A DNA stretch of 64,000 nucleotides from positions 92,501 to 156,500 of the forward strand of contig NZ_JAVAMS010000005.1 of the NCBI RefSeq assembly GCF_030730945.1. Direction: 5' to 3'. The notes below the pieces were generated by a model. The model saw only the letters and a list, made by a program, of their open reading frames with translations, did not search any database and was not told the DNA's origin. Of this stretch, positions 17,879 through 26,781 are shown in pieces. Made by a program: the position numbers and the translations under genes. This stretch comes from Aurantiacibacter poecillastricola (lineage in GTDB: Bacteria; Pseudomonadota; Alphaproteobacteria; Sphingomonadales; Sphingomonadaceae). How positions within the stretch are numbered: the first letter of the stretch is position 1; every line of letters begins with the position of its first letter.

Positions 17879-19726
17879 CTACAGGCCCAGAGCCACCGCG
17901 CTCCAGTAGGTAAGACCGGCAAACACATAGGCCGCGCCGAACAGGTAGGCGAGCATGAAGGCGGGCCACTTCCACCCGTTCGTCTCGCGCTTGGCGACGG
18001 CGATGGTGGAGATGCATTGCGGCGCGAACACGAACCAGGCGAGGAAGGCCAGCGCGGTGGGCAGGCTCCAGCCCGTTTGCAGGCGCGGGATCAGGCCCTG
18101 GGCTTCTTCTTCCTCGTCGGCGCCTTCGACGGCGTAGGTGGTCGCCAGTGCCGAGACGGCCACTTCGCGCGCAGCCATGGCCGGAACGATGGCGAGGCTG
18201 ATCTCCCGATTGAACCCGATCGGTGCGAGCACGACATGCAGCCCGTCTGCGACCTGCCCGGCAATGCTGGCGTCGATCTGGCTTTCGCCCGGCTCGGCCT
18301 TGGGGAAGCTGAGGAGCACCCACAGGGCGATGGTGGCCATGAAGATGATCGTGCCCGCGCGGCGCAGGAAGACCCACGCTCTCTGCCACAGTCCGATGGC
18401 AAGGTCGCGCACGGGCGGGAACTGGTAGCGCGGCAATTCCATGATGAAGCCGCTTGCCCCGCCCTTCGCCACCGTGCGGCGCAGCACCAGCGCGGCTGCC
18501 ATCGCGCCGATGATCCCGGCAACGTAGAGCGCGAACAGCACGAGGCCCTGCAGGCCGATGCCCGGCCCCACCGTCGTCGCGGGAATGAAAGCGGCGATGA
18601 TTACCGCGTAGACCGGCAGCCGCGCCGAACAGGTCATCAGCGGGGCGATCAGAATGGTGGTCAGCCGGTCCTTGGGGTCGGCAATGGCGCGTGTCGCCAT
18701 GATACCGGGGATGGCACAGGCGAAACTGGAAAGCAGCGGAATGAAGCTGCGCCCGGACAGGCCGACATAGGCCATCAGGCGGTCCATGATGAAGGCGGCT
18801 CTCGCCATGTAGCCCGATTGCTCCATCACCAGGATGAAAGCGAACAGGATGATGATCTGCGGCAGGAACACCACGACCGATCCGACGCCGGTCAGCACGC
18901 CCTCGGTGATGAAATCGCGCACTACGCTGTCACTCATGACGCCCTCTACCACCCCGATCAGCGCGGTGATGGCGCCGTCCAGCGCGTCTGCAAACGGCGT
19001 TGCCCAGGCGAACACCGCCTGGAAGATCACGAACAGCAGCGCGAACAGGATCGGCGGGCCGAGCCACGGGTGCAGCAACACCTTGTCGAGATGGGCGTGG
19101 AGGCGGTGCCTGCTGCTTTCGGAGAGGACCGCGCCCTTCGCCATGTTGCGCGCCGCGAGCCGCCTTTCGGTCAGGGTCTGCCCTGCGACCTCGTGCCGCT
19201 TGGACATGTCCTGCCCCTCGGCAGTGCCCATCGCCTCGGTCAGCGCGTCGAGCCCGCGCTTGCGCACCGCGACGGTGGAGACGACCGGCACGCCCAGTGC
19301 GGCGGAGAGCGCATCGGCATCGATCGCCAGCCCGTCCCGCTCGGCAAGGTCCACCATGTTGAGCGCGACCACCGTCGGCCGACCCAGCGCGATAAGCTCC
19401 TGCGCGAAGACGAGGTGCTGTTCGAGATTGGCCGCGTCGATCACGACCACCAGGACGTCGGGAACCGCTTCGCCGGGGAATTCGCCCTGCACAACTTGGC
19501 GAGTCACCTCCTCGTCAGGACTGGCCGAATCGAGCGAATAGGAACCGGGCAGGTCGATCAGTTCGACAGGCTCGCCCGAGGGCAGGAACATGCGCCCGGC
19601 CTTCCGCTCCACTGTGACGCCGGGGTAGTTGGCGATCTTCTGCCGCGCGCCGGTAAGCGCATTGAAAAGGGCGCTCTTGCCGGCATTGGGATTGCCGACC
19701 AGCGCAGCTGTGCGCAAACGTGTCAT
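17879..19726 (-). CDS. feoB: FeoB ferrous iron transporter
   Basis: 615 residues. The N-terminal G domain has G1 GNPNAGKSALFN, G3 DLPGSYSL and G4 NMVD. A helical regulatory domain and a C-terminal polytopic membrane domain follow, with Gate-like segments (LLSSFACAIPGIMATR and CSARLPVYAVI) including the conserved Cys. It imports Fe2+ across the inner membrane. feoA lies directly upstream on the same strand, 10 bases away. The protein is shorter than the ~770-residue E. coli version, as in many alphaproteobacteria. Confidence 0.96.
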   Translation of the reverse strand: MTRLRTAALVGNPNAGKSALFNALTGARQKIANYPGVTVERKAGRMFLPSGEPVELIDLPGSYSLDSASPDEEVTRQVVQGEFPGEAVPDVLVVVIDAANLEQHLVFAQELIALGRPTVVALNMVDLAERDGLAIDADALSAALGVPVVSTVAVRKRGLDALTEAMGTAEGQDMSKRHEVAGQTLTERRLAARNMAKGAVLSESSRHRLHAHLDKVLLHPWLGPPILFALLFVIFQAVFAWATPFADALDGAITALIGVVEGVMSDSVVRDFITEGVLTGVGSVVVFLPQIIILFAFILVMEQSGYMARAAFIMDRLMAYVGLSGRSFIPLLSSFACAIPGIMATRAIADPKDRLTTILIAPLMTCSARLPVYAVIIAAFIPATTVGPGIGLQGLVLFALYVAGIIGAMAAALVLRRTVAKGGASGFIMELPRYQFPPVRDLAIGLWQRAWVFLRRAGTIIFMATIALWVLLSFPKAEPGESQIDASIAGQVADGLHVVLAPIGFNREISLAIVPAMAAREVAVSALATTYAVEGADEEEEAQGLIPRLQTGWSLPTALAFLAWFVFAPQCISTIAVAKRETNGWKWPAFMLAYLFGAAYVFAGLTYWSAVALGL

Positions 19727-19736
19727 AGGGGGCGGC

Positions 19737-19988
19737 TCATACCAGCTTCACCGACATGGCGCGGGCATGGTTGCGGCGCACGGCCACTGTCATCCGGCCC
19801 ACGATAAGGGCAATGGGATCCTTGCCGATGAAAATTCCGCGATGGGCAATGGCGATGCGGGCGCCTTCGTCGATGCCGAGCGCGCGCAGCCGCTTCGCCT
19901 CATCGGGCGCAAGCACGCTCCAGTCCACATGGGTGATTTCGGCGCGCGCCAAAGGCTTCAGCGTATCGAGGGTGAGACCATTTTCCAC
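19737..19988 (-). CDS. feoA: FeoA, SH3-like partner of FeoB
   Basis: 83 residues from GTG 19988, the usual FeoA length. The SH3-like fold is seen in RLRALGIDEGARI and GRMTVAVRRNHARAM. FeoA binds the cytosolic side of FeoB and is needed for transport. A longer frame opens at TTG 20024, but that codon falls inside the candidate Fur box, so the shorter start is preferred. Confidence 0.88.
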   Translation of the reverse strand: MENGLTLDTLKPLARAEITHVDWSVLAPDEAKRLRALGIDEGARIAIAHRGIFIGKDPIALIVGRMTVAVRRNHARAMSVKLV

Positions 19989-20017
19989 ATCGTCGCGCCT
20001 GCCAGAGCCGGCCCCTA

Positions 20018-20036
20018 ATTGCAACTGCTTCGCAAT
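20018..20036. promoter_or_regulatory. Candidate Fur box upstream of feoAB
   Basis: A 19-bp imperfect palindrome (ATTGCAACTGCTTCGCAAT on the plus strand) has perfect ATTGC/GCAAT ends and 12 of 18 symmetric positions paired. It lies 30 bases before the GTG start of feoA. TGC/GCA-spaced AT-rich dyads of this size are what alphaproteobacterial Fur proteins bind. Confidence 0.5.
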
Positions 20037-20049
20037 AGATAATGTGCTT

Positions 20050-20730
20050 TTACGTCTGCGGGTAGCGTAACCGGCCCAGGAAGCGCGCGAAGTCGAAATG
20101 CTCGCGGTCCTTGCCGAGGAATTGCGCCTTGGCCTTCTCGAACTTCATGACGCCTTCGATCCGCCGGTCGAGGAAGGCGGCGCTGTCCGCCTTGCCCTCG
20201 CTCTCGTCCTCCACGAACACCGCCAGCGTCGCCGCGTAGATCGAGCCGAGAATGGCGCGCTTGGTGTAGTGGTTGTAGTCTGTCGCGGTATCTCCCGCCA
20301 GCCGCCACATCTTGTCTGCGCTGGACCAGCCCTGGCGCAGCGCGCGCGGGGCATTCTGCGGCATGGCCTGTATCGCGGCGGCGCGGCGCAGCGACTCTTC
20401 CATGCCCATGATCGCCTCCAGCCGGAACCACACCAGCGTGCGGATCTTCTCGCGGATCGGCATGTTGTCGAGCCGCCCGTTGGCAAACTCGGCTTCCATC
20501 TTCTCGTCCACCGAGGCGATCCACGCTTCGATCATGTTCATGGCGAGGCTGCCCGAGCCATCGCCCTTGAAGGCCAGGCGCGCGACGGCGACTTCCACAT
20601 CCGCCATCTCCGCAGCGGAAACAAGCGCCGCGTCGGTCCAGCCGTCGAACATCGCGGAAACCGCGATATCCGGTGCCAGCGCGATGCGAAGCTCGTCCAG
20701 TGTCAGGTCGCCAAGGTCAGCCCCGGCCAT
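20050..20730 (-). CDS. COQ9-family protein (ubiquinone biosynthesis)
   Basis: 226 residues with a TetR-like helical fold. REKIRTLVWFRLEAIM and the DKMWRLAGDTATDYNHYTKRAIL stretch are the COQ9 signature. COQ9 binds lipids and supports COQ7-dependent hydroxylation in ubiquinone synthesis. Its start overlaps the stop of the ankyrin gene (TGATG-type overlap at 20730), so the two are co-transcribed. Predicted cytosolic and membrane-peripheral. Confidence 0.92.
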   Translation of the reverse strand: MAGADLGDLTLDELRIALAPDIAVSAMFDGWTDAALVSAAEMADVEVAVARLAFKGDGSGSLAMNMIEAWIASVDEKMEAEFANGRLDNMPIREKIRTLVWFRLEAIMGMEESLRRAAAIQAMPQNAPRALRQGWSSADKMWRLAGDTATDYNHYTKRAILGSIYAATLAVFVEDESEGKADSAAFLDRRIEGVMKFEKAKAQFLGKDREHFDFARFLGRLRYPQT

Positions 20731-21359
20731 CAGAAAACAGGCCCGTAGATGCGATCGGGTTCGCCATCGTTTTCCTTCTCGGCAGTCTCGATGGCGTTCA
20801 GCACCCGGCCCGAAACGCCCGGCATGCCGGCGTAGTCGCGCGCGGTTCGCCCGGCATTGTCGGCCCTGTCCGGGTCGGCACCGGCCGAAACGAGTGCTTC
20901 GATCAGTTCGATATTGCGGGCATGCACGGCCGCGATCAGCGGCGTTTCGCCGGTCTCATTAGCGATATCGAGCTGCGCGCCCGCTTCGATAAGCGCCTCG
21001 ACACCCTCGATGAAGCCGATCTGCGCGGCGGCAATCAGCGGGGTGCGGCCGCGATTGTCGGCGATGTTGGGATTGGCGCCCTGCTGCAGCAGGAACTCCG
21101 TCCAGGTGAGATCGCGGCGCTCCACCGTGATGTGGAGACCCGTCTCCCCGGAGGAGACATCGCGGGCATTCACGATGGTCGTGCCGGGCTTGTTGAGCAT
21201 CTCGGTCGCCTCGTCCCCTTCGCGGTTCTTTACCGCCTGCAGGAACTGGTAACCCTCGGAATAGAGCTGCGCCCCGGCAGGCGCGGCAAGACCGAGCGCG
21301 GCGAGAGCCGCTGCCAAGATGTGAAACCGTCGAAAGACCGCGCGTACCACTGGGCGCAT
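20730..21359 (-). CDS. Secreted ankyrin-repeat protein
   Basis: About 209 residues: a signal peptide (LAAALAALGLAAPAGAQ) followed by four ankyrin repeats, with TGLHITVERRD, GRTPLIAAAQIG, GETPLIAAVHAR and RTARDYAG cores. It is likely a periplasmic protein-interaction scaffold. ATG 21359 directly abuts AGGAG, so GTG 21350, nine bases further on, may be the true start. It is upstream of coq9 with overlapping codons and is divergent from the SCO1 gene. Confidence 0.8.
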   Translation of the reverse strand: MRPVVRAVFRRFHILAAALAALGLAAPAGAQLYSEGYQFLQAVKNREGDEATEMLNKPGTTIVNARDVSSGETGLHITVERRDLTWTEFLLQQGANPNIADNRGRTPLIAAAQIGFIEGVEALIEAGAQLDIANETGETPLIAAVHARNIELIEALVSAGADPDRADNAGRTARDYAGMPGVSGRVLNAIETAEKENDGEPDRIYGPVF

Positions 21360-21447
21360 CTCCTGTTCAAAATTTTGAGCAAAAGCCCCGTGCATTGGCC
21401 GGACTGCGCTTGCACCATGCCCGTTAGCAGAGCATGAACGCTTCGTC

Positions 21448-22077
21448 ATGTCAGCACGTCATTCGGTCGCAGGTTCCCTGTTTCTCGCCCTGGCCTCCAC
21501 TCTGGCGCTGGCCGCCTGCGACGGCGGTGCAAGCCAGCCCCCCGTCACCGACGCGCCGCTCTACGGCAGCGCGCTGACGGGCGACTTCGATCTTGTCAAT
21601 TCCAAGGGCGAGGCGGTGACGAATAGGGATTTCGAAGGCCGCTACCAGCTGATCTATTTCGGCTATGCCTACTGCCCCAATGTCTGCCCCTTCGACATGA
21701 CTCGCATGGTCTCGGGCTACAACATGTTTGCCGAGAACAACCCCGACCTTGCGGGCGACGTGCAGCCGATCTTCATAACGGTGGACCCGGAACGCGACAC
21801 GCCCGAGCGCGTGGGCGAATACGCGGCGGCCTTCTCGGAGGACCTCGTCGGACTCACGGGCTCTCCCGAACAGATCGAGGCGGCGGCGGAGGGGTTCTTC
21901 TTCTCCTATTACCGGGTCGATCCGGTGGAAGAGGGCGGCGAATACGACATCCAGCATCCCAGCGTAGGCTACCTGGTGGACCGCGAGGGCGAGCCGATGG
22001 CGCTCATCCCCGTGGAACAATCGGCGGAGGCCGTGGCGGCAGAACTGGAGAAGTGGGTGCGACCTGCTGATGGCTGA
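21448..22077 (+). CDS. SCO1/SenC-family copper chaperone lipoprotein
   Basis: 209 residues with signal peptide and lipobox (LALAAC at residue 24). It has a thioredoxin-like fold with the copper motif CPNVC (Cys76, Cys80) and a distal His in DIQHPSVGY. SCO proteins deliver copper to the CuA site of cytochrome c oxidase in the periplasm. It overlaps the next gene by 8 bases, giving an operon with ycgN and an M48-like peptidase. Confidence 0.92.
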   Translation: MSARHSVAGSLFLALASTLALAACDGGASQPPVTDAPLYGSALTGDFDLVNSKGEAVTNRDFEGRYQLIYFGYAYCPNVCPFDMTRMVSGYNMFAENNPDLAGDVQPIFITVDPERDTPERVGEYAAAFSEDLVGLTGSPEQIEAAAEGFFFSYYRVDPVEEGGEYDIQHPSVGYLVDREGEPMALIPVEQSAEAVAAELEKWVRPADG

Positions 22078-22519
22078 GCTGCGCGAGCGCTTCTGGGAGC
22101 TCGACCTGGACGAGCTTACACGCGCGGAATGGGAAGCGCTGTGCGATGGCTGCGGCAAGTGCTGCCTGCACAAGCTGGAGGACGAGGATACCGGCGAAAT
22201 CGCCGAGACCAACGTCGCCTGCAAGCTGCTCGACACCGGTACGGCGCAATGCCGCGATTATCGCCACCGCAAGGCCTTCGTCCCCGATTGCCTGCGCTTG
22301 ACGCCGAAACTGGTGAAGCAGGTGCCCTGGCTGCCCGATAGCTGCGCCTATGTCCGCCGCGCGCGCGGGCAGGACTTGCCGCGCTGGCATCATTTGCTCA
22401 CCGGCAGCCGCGATGCGATGATCGAGGCAGGCGCCTGCGTCGCCGGGCGCTGCGTGAGCGAGACGGTGGCAGGCCCCCTCGAACACCACGTGGTCGACTG
22501 GGAGGAGGAGCGCGCGTGA
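22070..22519 (+). CDS. YcgN-family cysteine cluster protein (UPF0260)
   Basis: 149 residues. WEALCDGCGKCCLHKLED holds the cysteine cluster of the UPF0153/0260 family, and CKLLDTGTAQCRDY adds further cysteines, suggesting a Zn or Fe-S site. The function is not established. It overlaps SCO1 by 8 bases and its stop overlaps the GTG of the next gene (GTGA), so it is translationally coupled on both sides. Confidence 0.88.
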   Translation: MAELRERFWELDLDELTRAEWEALCDGCGKCCLHKLEDEDTGEIAETNVACKLLDTGTAQCRDYRHRKAFVPDCLRLTPKLVKQVPWLPDSCAYVRRARGQDLPRWHHLLTGSRDAMIEAGACVAGRCVSETVAGPLEHHVVDWEEERA

Positions 22520-23250
22520 TCGACTGGCTGCGCGACGATCACCGCAACCCGGCCATAGAGATAGACGGCCACACGCTGCCCATCGCCATTCGCCGCCACG
22601 CCCGCGCCCGTCGCCTCACCATGCGCCTCGCCCCCGATGGCAGCGAGGTGCGCATCACCCTGCCGAAATGGGGCCGCACGATGGATGCGCTGGCTTTCGC
22701 CAAAGCCCGCAGCGAATGGATCGGGACGCAGCTTGCAAGAGTGCCGAGGCGCATCGCCATCGCCGACGGGGAGCAGATCGCCTATCGCGGCATACCGCTG
22801 CGCCTGGCCTGGGATGCCGGCGCGGGGCGCAGGGTGTCGGCAGACAATGGCGTGCTGCGAGTCGGCGGTCCGGCAGAGGGCATGGAAGGCCGCGTCCGGC
22901 GCTGGCTGGAGAGTGAGGCGCTGCGTCTTACGCGGGCGGATCTTGCCTTCTATTGCGAGCGCGGGGCGTTGCCGATGCCCGATCTCAAGCTGTCGCGAGC
23001 GCAGAGGCGCTGGGGATCGTGCTCGGGCGACCGCCGGACCGGCCGCTGCGTCCGCATCAACTGGCGGCTGGTGATGGCTCCCGATCACGTGCGCCGCTCG
23101 GTCGTGGCGCATGAAGTCGCGCATCTCGTGCATTTCGATCACTCACCCGCTTTCCACGCCCTGCTCGCAAGCCTGTTCGAAGGCCGCATTGCCGAGGCCG
23201 ATGGCTGGCTGAAGCGCGAGGGGCGCACGCTCTACGCCGCGTTCGGCTAG
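22516..23250 (+). CDS. YgjP-like metallopeptidase (DUF45/SprT-like)
   Basis: 244 residues. The C-terminal HEVAHLVHFDHSPAFH segment (about residue 198) is the zinc HExxH site with a third His, and RWGSCSGDRRTGR is the conserved YgjP/WSS-like signature. Members of this family (M48-like, DUF45) are predicted cytosolic metalloproteases; substrates are unknown. The GTG start overlaps the ycgN stop. Coding is very GC-rich, like its neighbours. Confidence 0.85.
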   Translation: MIDWLRDDHRNPAIEIDGHTLPIAIRRHARARRLTMRLAPDGSEVRITLPKWGRTMDALAFAKARSEWIGTQLARVPRRIAIADGEQIAYRGIPLRLAWDAGAGRRVSADNGVLRVGGPAEGMEGRVRRWLESEALRLTRADLAFYCERGALPMPDLKLSRAQRRWGSCSGDRRTGRCVRINWRLVMAPDHVRRSVVAHEVAHLVHFDHSPAFHALLASLFEGRIAEADGWLKREGRTLYAAFG

Positions 23251-23309
23251 GTCATTCGCACAGCACGCGGGCTCTGGCTAAACGGGCGCGCCGTCCCTAT
23301 TCTTTGCAC

Positions 23310-23771
23310 ATGAAGGATTTTTTCCGCCGCATCTCGCCGCGCCGCGCGGTGACTGACTTTGCCGACCAGTGGCAGCAGCCAACGCCGCATCGCTGGCAGA
23401 TACTGGGCGTCGCCTGCGCGGCGACCTTTGCCGTTTTCATGCTGTTCATCCCTGACAGCCAGAAGGCGCCGCCCGCCCGGCCCGAGGTCATGTACATCTC
23501 CACTTTCGACGAGGGTCGCACTGAAGGGGAGATCATCGCCTCCAACTGCGCCAACCAGGAATTGAAGAACGAACTCGAAGCGCGCATCGCCGCCAGCGAG
23601 GAACGCAAGCGCGAGATCTACAAGGCTCTCGGCCGCGCGACCTTTATCGACGTCGATGCGATGGAAGAGGAGATCGCCGAGGAGCAGGCCTCCGAGGGTG
23701 AACCGGCCGGCCCGACGCCTGAGGAAGTCGCCCTCTCGGTCGAGGAATACTGCGCGCGTGCAACCGGCTGA
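23310..23771 (+). CDS. Single-pass membrane protein, unknown function
   Basis: About 153 residues. A basic N-terminus is followed by one membrane helix (about residues 32-50, WQILGVACAATFAVFML), then a charged helical region and an acidic tail (EEEIAEEQASEGEPAGPTPEE). ATG 23310 is used; a TTG two codons earlier is possible and neither has a good ribosome site. It overlaps ribD by 14 bases. Possibly conserved in sphingomonads; no family recognised. Confidence 0.6.
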   Translation: MKDFFRRISPRRAVTDFADQWQQPTPHRWQILGVACAATFAVFMLFIPDSQKAPPARPEVMYISTFDEGRTEGEIIASNCANQELKNELEARIAASEERKREIYKALGRATFIDVDAMEEEIAEEQASEGEPAGPTPEEVALSVEEYCARATG

Positions 23772-24729
23772 CGACGCCCGGTGGCTGGCCGCCGCCGCCG
23801 CGCTGGCGGAACGCGCGCGGCCTCTCGCCAGCCCCAATCCCGGCGTCGGCGCGCTGATTGTCGGGAAGGGCGTGGTCGTGGGGCGCGGCTGGACCATGCC
23901 CGGCGGTCGTCCCCATGCCGAGGCTCTCGCGCTGGAGGCGGCTGGAAAGGCGGCGCGAGGCGCGACGCTCTACGTGACGCTGGAGCCTTGCGCACATCGC
24001 TCTACGCGCGGTCCGGCATGTGCCGATCTTGTAGCAGAGGCTCGGCTTGCCCGCGTCGTTATCGGCATGCGCGATCCAGATCCGCGGACTGCGGGCGACG
24101 GGATCTCGCGGCTGGAAGCTGCCGGAGCCGAGGTCCGTACTTTCGACTGGCCCGCCGAAAAGCTCGGCCTTGCCGGGCATGCCGCGTGGCTGGCGCATAG
24201 CCGTCCGCATGTCACATTGAAGCTTGCCATGTCGCTCGACGGTTGCATCGCCACCTCGTCGGGTGAGAGCCAGTGGATCACCGGCAAAGCGGCCCGCACC
24301 CATACGCATCGCGAGCGCGCCCGCGCCGATGCTATCCTCGTGGGCGGCGGCACGCTGCGGGCCGACAGCCCGCGCCTCGACGTGCGACTTCCCGGACTGG
24401 AGGATCGCTCGCCTGCGCGCATCGCGCTCACCTCCGGCGACGTGCCCGAGGGGTGGCAGGCCATCCGCTCGCCGCAGGACATCGCCGCGCTGGAGGGCGT
24501 GCGCTACCTCATGGTGGAGGGCGGTGCGCAGACGGCCAGCGCCTTCCTCGCCGCCGGACTGCTGGATCGCCTGCTGGTCTACCGCGCGCCGGTGCTGCTG
24601 GGCGGGGGAACGCCTGCCATCGGCGATATCGGGCATGATACACTCGAAAAGGCCTTCGCGCAGGGCCTGACGCTGCAGGACCGACGCCAGCTTGGCAGCG
24701 ACACGCTGGAAGTCTATCAGCGCGCTTGA
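23758..24729 (+). CDS. ribD: RibD, bifunctional deaminase/reductase of riboflavin synthesis
   Basis: 323 residues from GTG 23758. The N-terminal cytidine-deaminase-like domain has HAEALAL and EPCAHRSTRGPACAD as zinc ligands; the C-terminal reductase domain has LAMSLDGCIA and GGGTLRADSPRLD. It deaminates and then reduces the pyrimidine intermediate of riboflavin synthesis. Upstream in-frame codons belong to the overlapping preceding gene. It is followed 17 bases later by riboflavin synthase. Confidence 0.93.
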   Translation: MQPADDARWLAAAAALAERARPLASPNPGVGALIVGKGVVVGRGWTMPGGRPHAEALALEAAGKAARGATLYVTLEPCAHRSTRGPACADLVAEARLARVVIGMRDPDPRTAGDGISRLEAAGAEVRTFDWPAEKLGLAGHAAWLAHSRPHVTLKLAMSLDGCIATSSGESQWITGKAARTHTHRERARADAILVGGGTLRADSPRLDVRLPGLEDRSPARIALTSGDVPEGWQAIRSPQDIAALEGVRYLMVEGGAQTASAFLAAGLLDRLLVYRAPVLLGGGTPAIGDIGHDTLEKAFAQGLTLQDRRQLGSDTLEVYQRA

Positions 24730-24746
24730 CTGGAAAAGGGGCACCC

Positions 24747-25367
24747 ATGTTCACCGGCATCACTACCGCCATCGGCACGATCGAGCGCATCGAGAAACGC
24801 GGTGACCTGCGCGTCACCATCGCCTGCCCGCTCGACCCGGCGGACATTGCCATCGGCGCGTCCATTGCGTGTTCGGGCGTATGCCTCACCGTGGTGGATC
24901 GCGGCGGCACAGCGGGCGATGCACATTTCATCGTCGATGTCTCCGCCGAGACGACCTCGCGCACCGCAGCCGAGATGTGGCGCGAAGGCGCGCGGCTGAA
25001 CCTCGAACCCTCGCTGCGGCTGGGCGACGAGCTGGGCGGCCATATCGTGACGGGCCATGTCGATGCCGTGGGCCGCGTGGCCGATTGGCAGCCCGAAGGC
25101 GACTCCACGCGGATAACGATAGAGGCGCCCGCCGAACTCGCTCCCTTCATCGCGCCCAAGGGCTCGATCACGGTGGACGGCGTGTCCCTCACGGTAAACT
25201 CGGTGCAGGACCGCGCCAACGGAGCCGTCCATTTCGGCCTCAACATCATCCCCCACACCGCCGACGTCACGACGCTGGGCGAACTGCGTCAGGGTGGCGA
25301 GGTGAACCTGGAGGTGGATACGATCGCGCGCTACCTGCACCGGATGCAGGCGCTTCGGGCTGGATGA
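24747..25367 (+). CDS. ribE: Riboflavin synthase alpha subunit
   Basis: 206 residues beginning MFTGITTAIG, the invariant N-terminus, behind an AAAAGGGG ribosome site. There are two lumazine-binding repeats (about 1-97 and 98-190), with SIACSGVCLTVVD and SITVDGVSLTVN as the paired motifs. It converts two lumazines into riboflavin and a pyrimidine. ribBA and ribH do not follow in this window; a pseudogene on the other strand ends the block. Confidence 0.95.
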   Translation: MFTGITTAIGTIERIEKRGDLRVTIACPLDPADIAIGASIACSGVCLTVVDRGGTAGDAHFIVDVSAETTSRTAAEMWREGARLNLEPSLRLGDELGGHIVTGHVDAVGRVADWQPEGDSTRITIEAPAELAPFIAPKGSITVDGVSLTVNSVQDRANGAVHFGLNIIPHTADVTTLGELRQGGEVNLEVDTIARYLHRMQALRAG

Positions 25368-25451
25368 GGCGGCAGCTATCGACCCTATTGCGGGCATTGC
25401 GTTCCGCTAAGACTCTGCAGGCGCACAACAAGCAACAGTGAAAACAGGACG

Positions 25452-26141
25452 TCACAGCCGCGGCACTACGTCTCTCAGGTTATCGGGCCGAAGATCTGTC
25501 AAAAGAGAACGAATTTCTCGAAATCCCTCTCTTACCTTGCCAAGACCAAACTTGCCTTGGCCTTTCCATCGCGCAAGCGTTAATCTTGCTCCAGGATGGC
25601 CAGCATCGCCTGCTATCTCCATGAGTGGTCGGACAGTACGAGCAGTCGCCCGGCGTGGGTCTTTCTTGTATCGATACCAAGCCAACCAGAAATGAGCTGG
25701 GATAAACTCTGATTCCACACCATTCTGGAGAATGGCTTGCCATTTCTCATTTATGTCATGCTGAAACAGAAGCTGGGATAATTGGAGCGCTGCCATCCAA
25801 GAACCCGCAAGTTGAGCTTTTTAGTAGAAATACTCCGCCTTTTCCAAATTCTGAGAAACCCCAAGTCCGTAGTGGTAATGTCTTCCAAGTTGGCGCGTTG
25901 ACCAAACGCTTCCATTGTCCGCGAGGCGTTCGCGTATCTCGAAAGCCTGTTTTGGATCTGTGGTTGTAAGATGGTTTGCCTCTTCGTTTAAAGCACGGAC
26001 GTCTTCATTGTCAGCGATCCATAAATCCCATTCATTTGAATGATCTTGTTCCCATCTTTTGGATACCTCCCAGACTTTGGAGTGGTTGGACTCCGGGCCA
26101 CACGCCCAATCGTTAATCATCCTGCAAATCTTGCACGCCAT
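25452..26141 (-). pseudogene. Sel1-repeat protein broken by an in-frame stop
   Basis: Two open segments (26141-25821 and 25820-25452) are in the same frame and are divided only by one TAA at 25821-25823. Read through, they give about 229 residues with Sel1-like repeats: LGRHYHYGLGVSQNLEKAEYFY, stop, KAQLAGSWMAALQLSQLL. The stop falls exactly where a repeat normally continues (a wy.kAA pattern), so a point mutation is the simplest reading. The region is AT-richer than its neighbours, with a Cys pair at the N-terminus (CKIC). Sequencing error or readthrough are alternatives. Confidence 0.7.
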
Positions 26142-26269
26142 TTTGGCACTGTACCGAAGGATGATGAGACTTCAAAAACGCCACTAGGCTGCGAAGCTAA
26201 TGTTCATTTTCCACCCCTAAGCAGACGCCACCCTTTCCTACACCCCTCCCCCACCGCCAAGCTCGGCCC

Positions 26270-26731
26270 ATGCCGAGAACTCCCGTCCACCAGTGCCGCC
26301 GTCGCCCGCCGTTCTTCAGTCCCGTTCCGCTGCGCTCGCGCCGCGATGGGTGGAGCGCCGAACGGCAATGCGCCTTCCTTGCCCATCTCTATCTGACCGG
26401 CAGCGTGAGTGCCGCCGCGCGTGCTGTCGGGATGAGCCGCGAGAGTGCGCATCGGCTCCGCAAACGCGAAGGCGCGGTGAGCTTTGCCCATGCGTGGGAC
26501 GTCGTGCTGACGCCGCCGGGCAAGGGGCGCATTGCGCAGAAGGTCGATTGGCGAAAGGTCACAGTTGCAGAGCTCTCGCGCCGCATGGAGGACGGCCTTG
26601 TCGCCCCCGCCATGCATCGCGGGAGGATCACCGGGATACGCCGAAAAGCCGATAATTCCGCGCTTCTGCGGCTGCTCAGGCGACTCGACGCGGCGCAGGG
26701 GCCCGCCGCTGGAAGGGAGCCCGGATGGTGA
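26270..26731 (+). CDS. Small HTH-containing protein, unknown role
   Basis: 153 residues, strongly basic. Its centre (GSVSAAARAVGMSRESAHRLRK) reads as a helix-turn-helix, similar to those of Hin-like recombinases and terminase small subunits. The remainder has Arg-rich ends (RKADNSALLRLLRRLD). It may be a DNA-binding regulator. The ATG at 26270 has no strong ribosome site. It is convergent with the aminotransferase gene, with 50 bases between stops. Confidence 0.6.
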   Translation: MPRTPVHQCRRRPPFFSPVPLRSRRDGWSAERQCAFLAHLYLTGSVSAAARAVGMSRESAHRLRKREGAVSFAHAWDVVLTPPGKGRIAQKVDWRKVTVAELSRRMEDGLVAPAMHRGRITGIRRKADNSALLRLLRRLDAAQGPAAGREPGW

Positions 26732-26781
26732 AACCCAAGTTTTTCAAAACGCCCCGGTCGGCGTTCCAAATTGTTCCGGGA

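Noticed and set aside
17814..17880. tRNA-like stretch with a GGATCGAATCC T-loop-like sequence between ssb and feoB
   Set aside because: The putative acceptor ends are a direct repeat (CGGTGCGCC twice), not complementary, so no cloverleaf can form.
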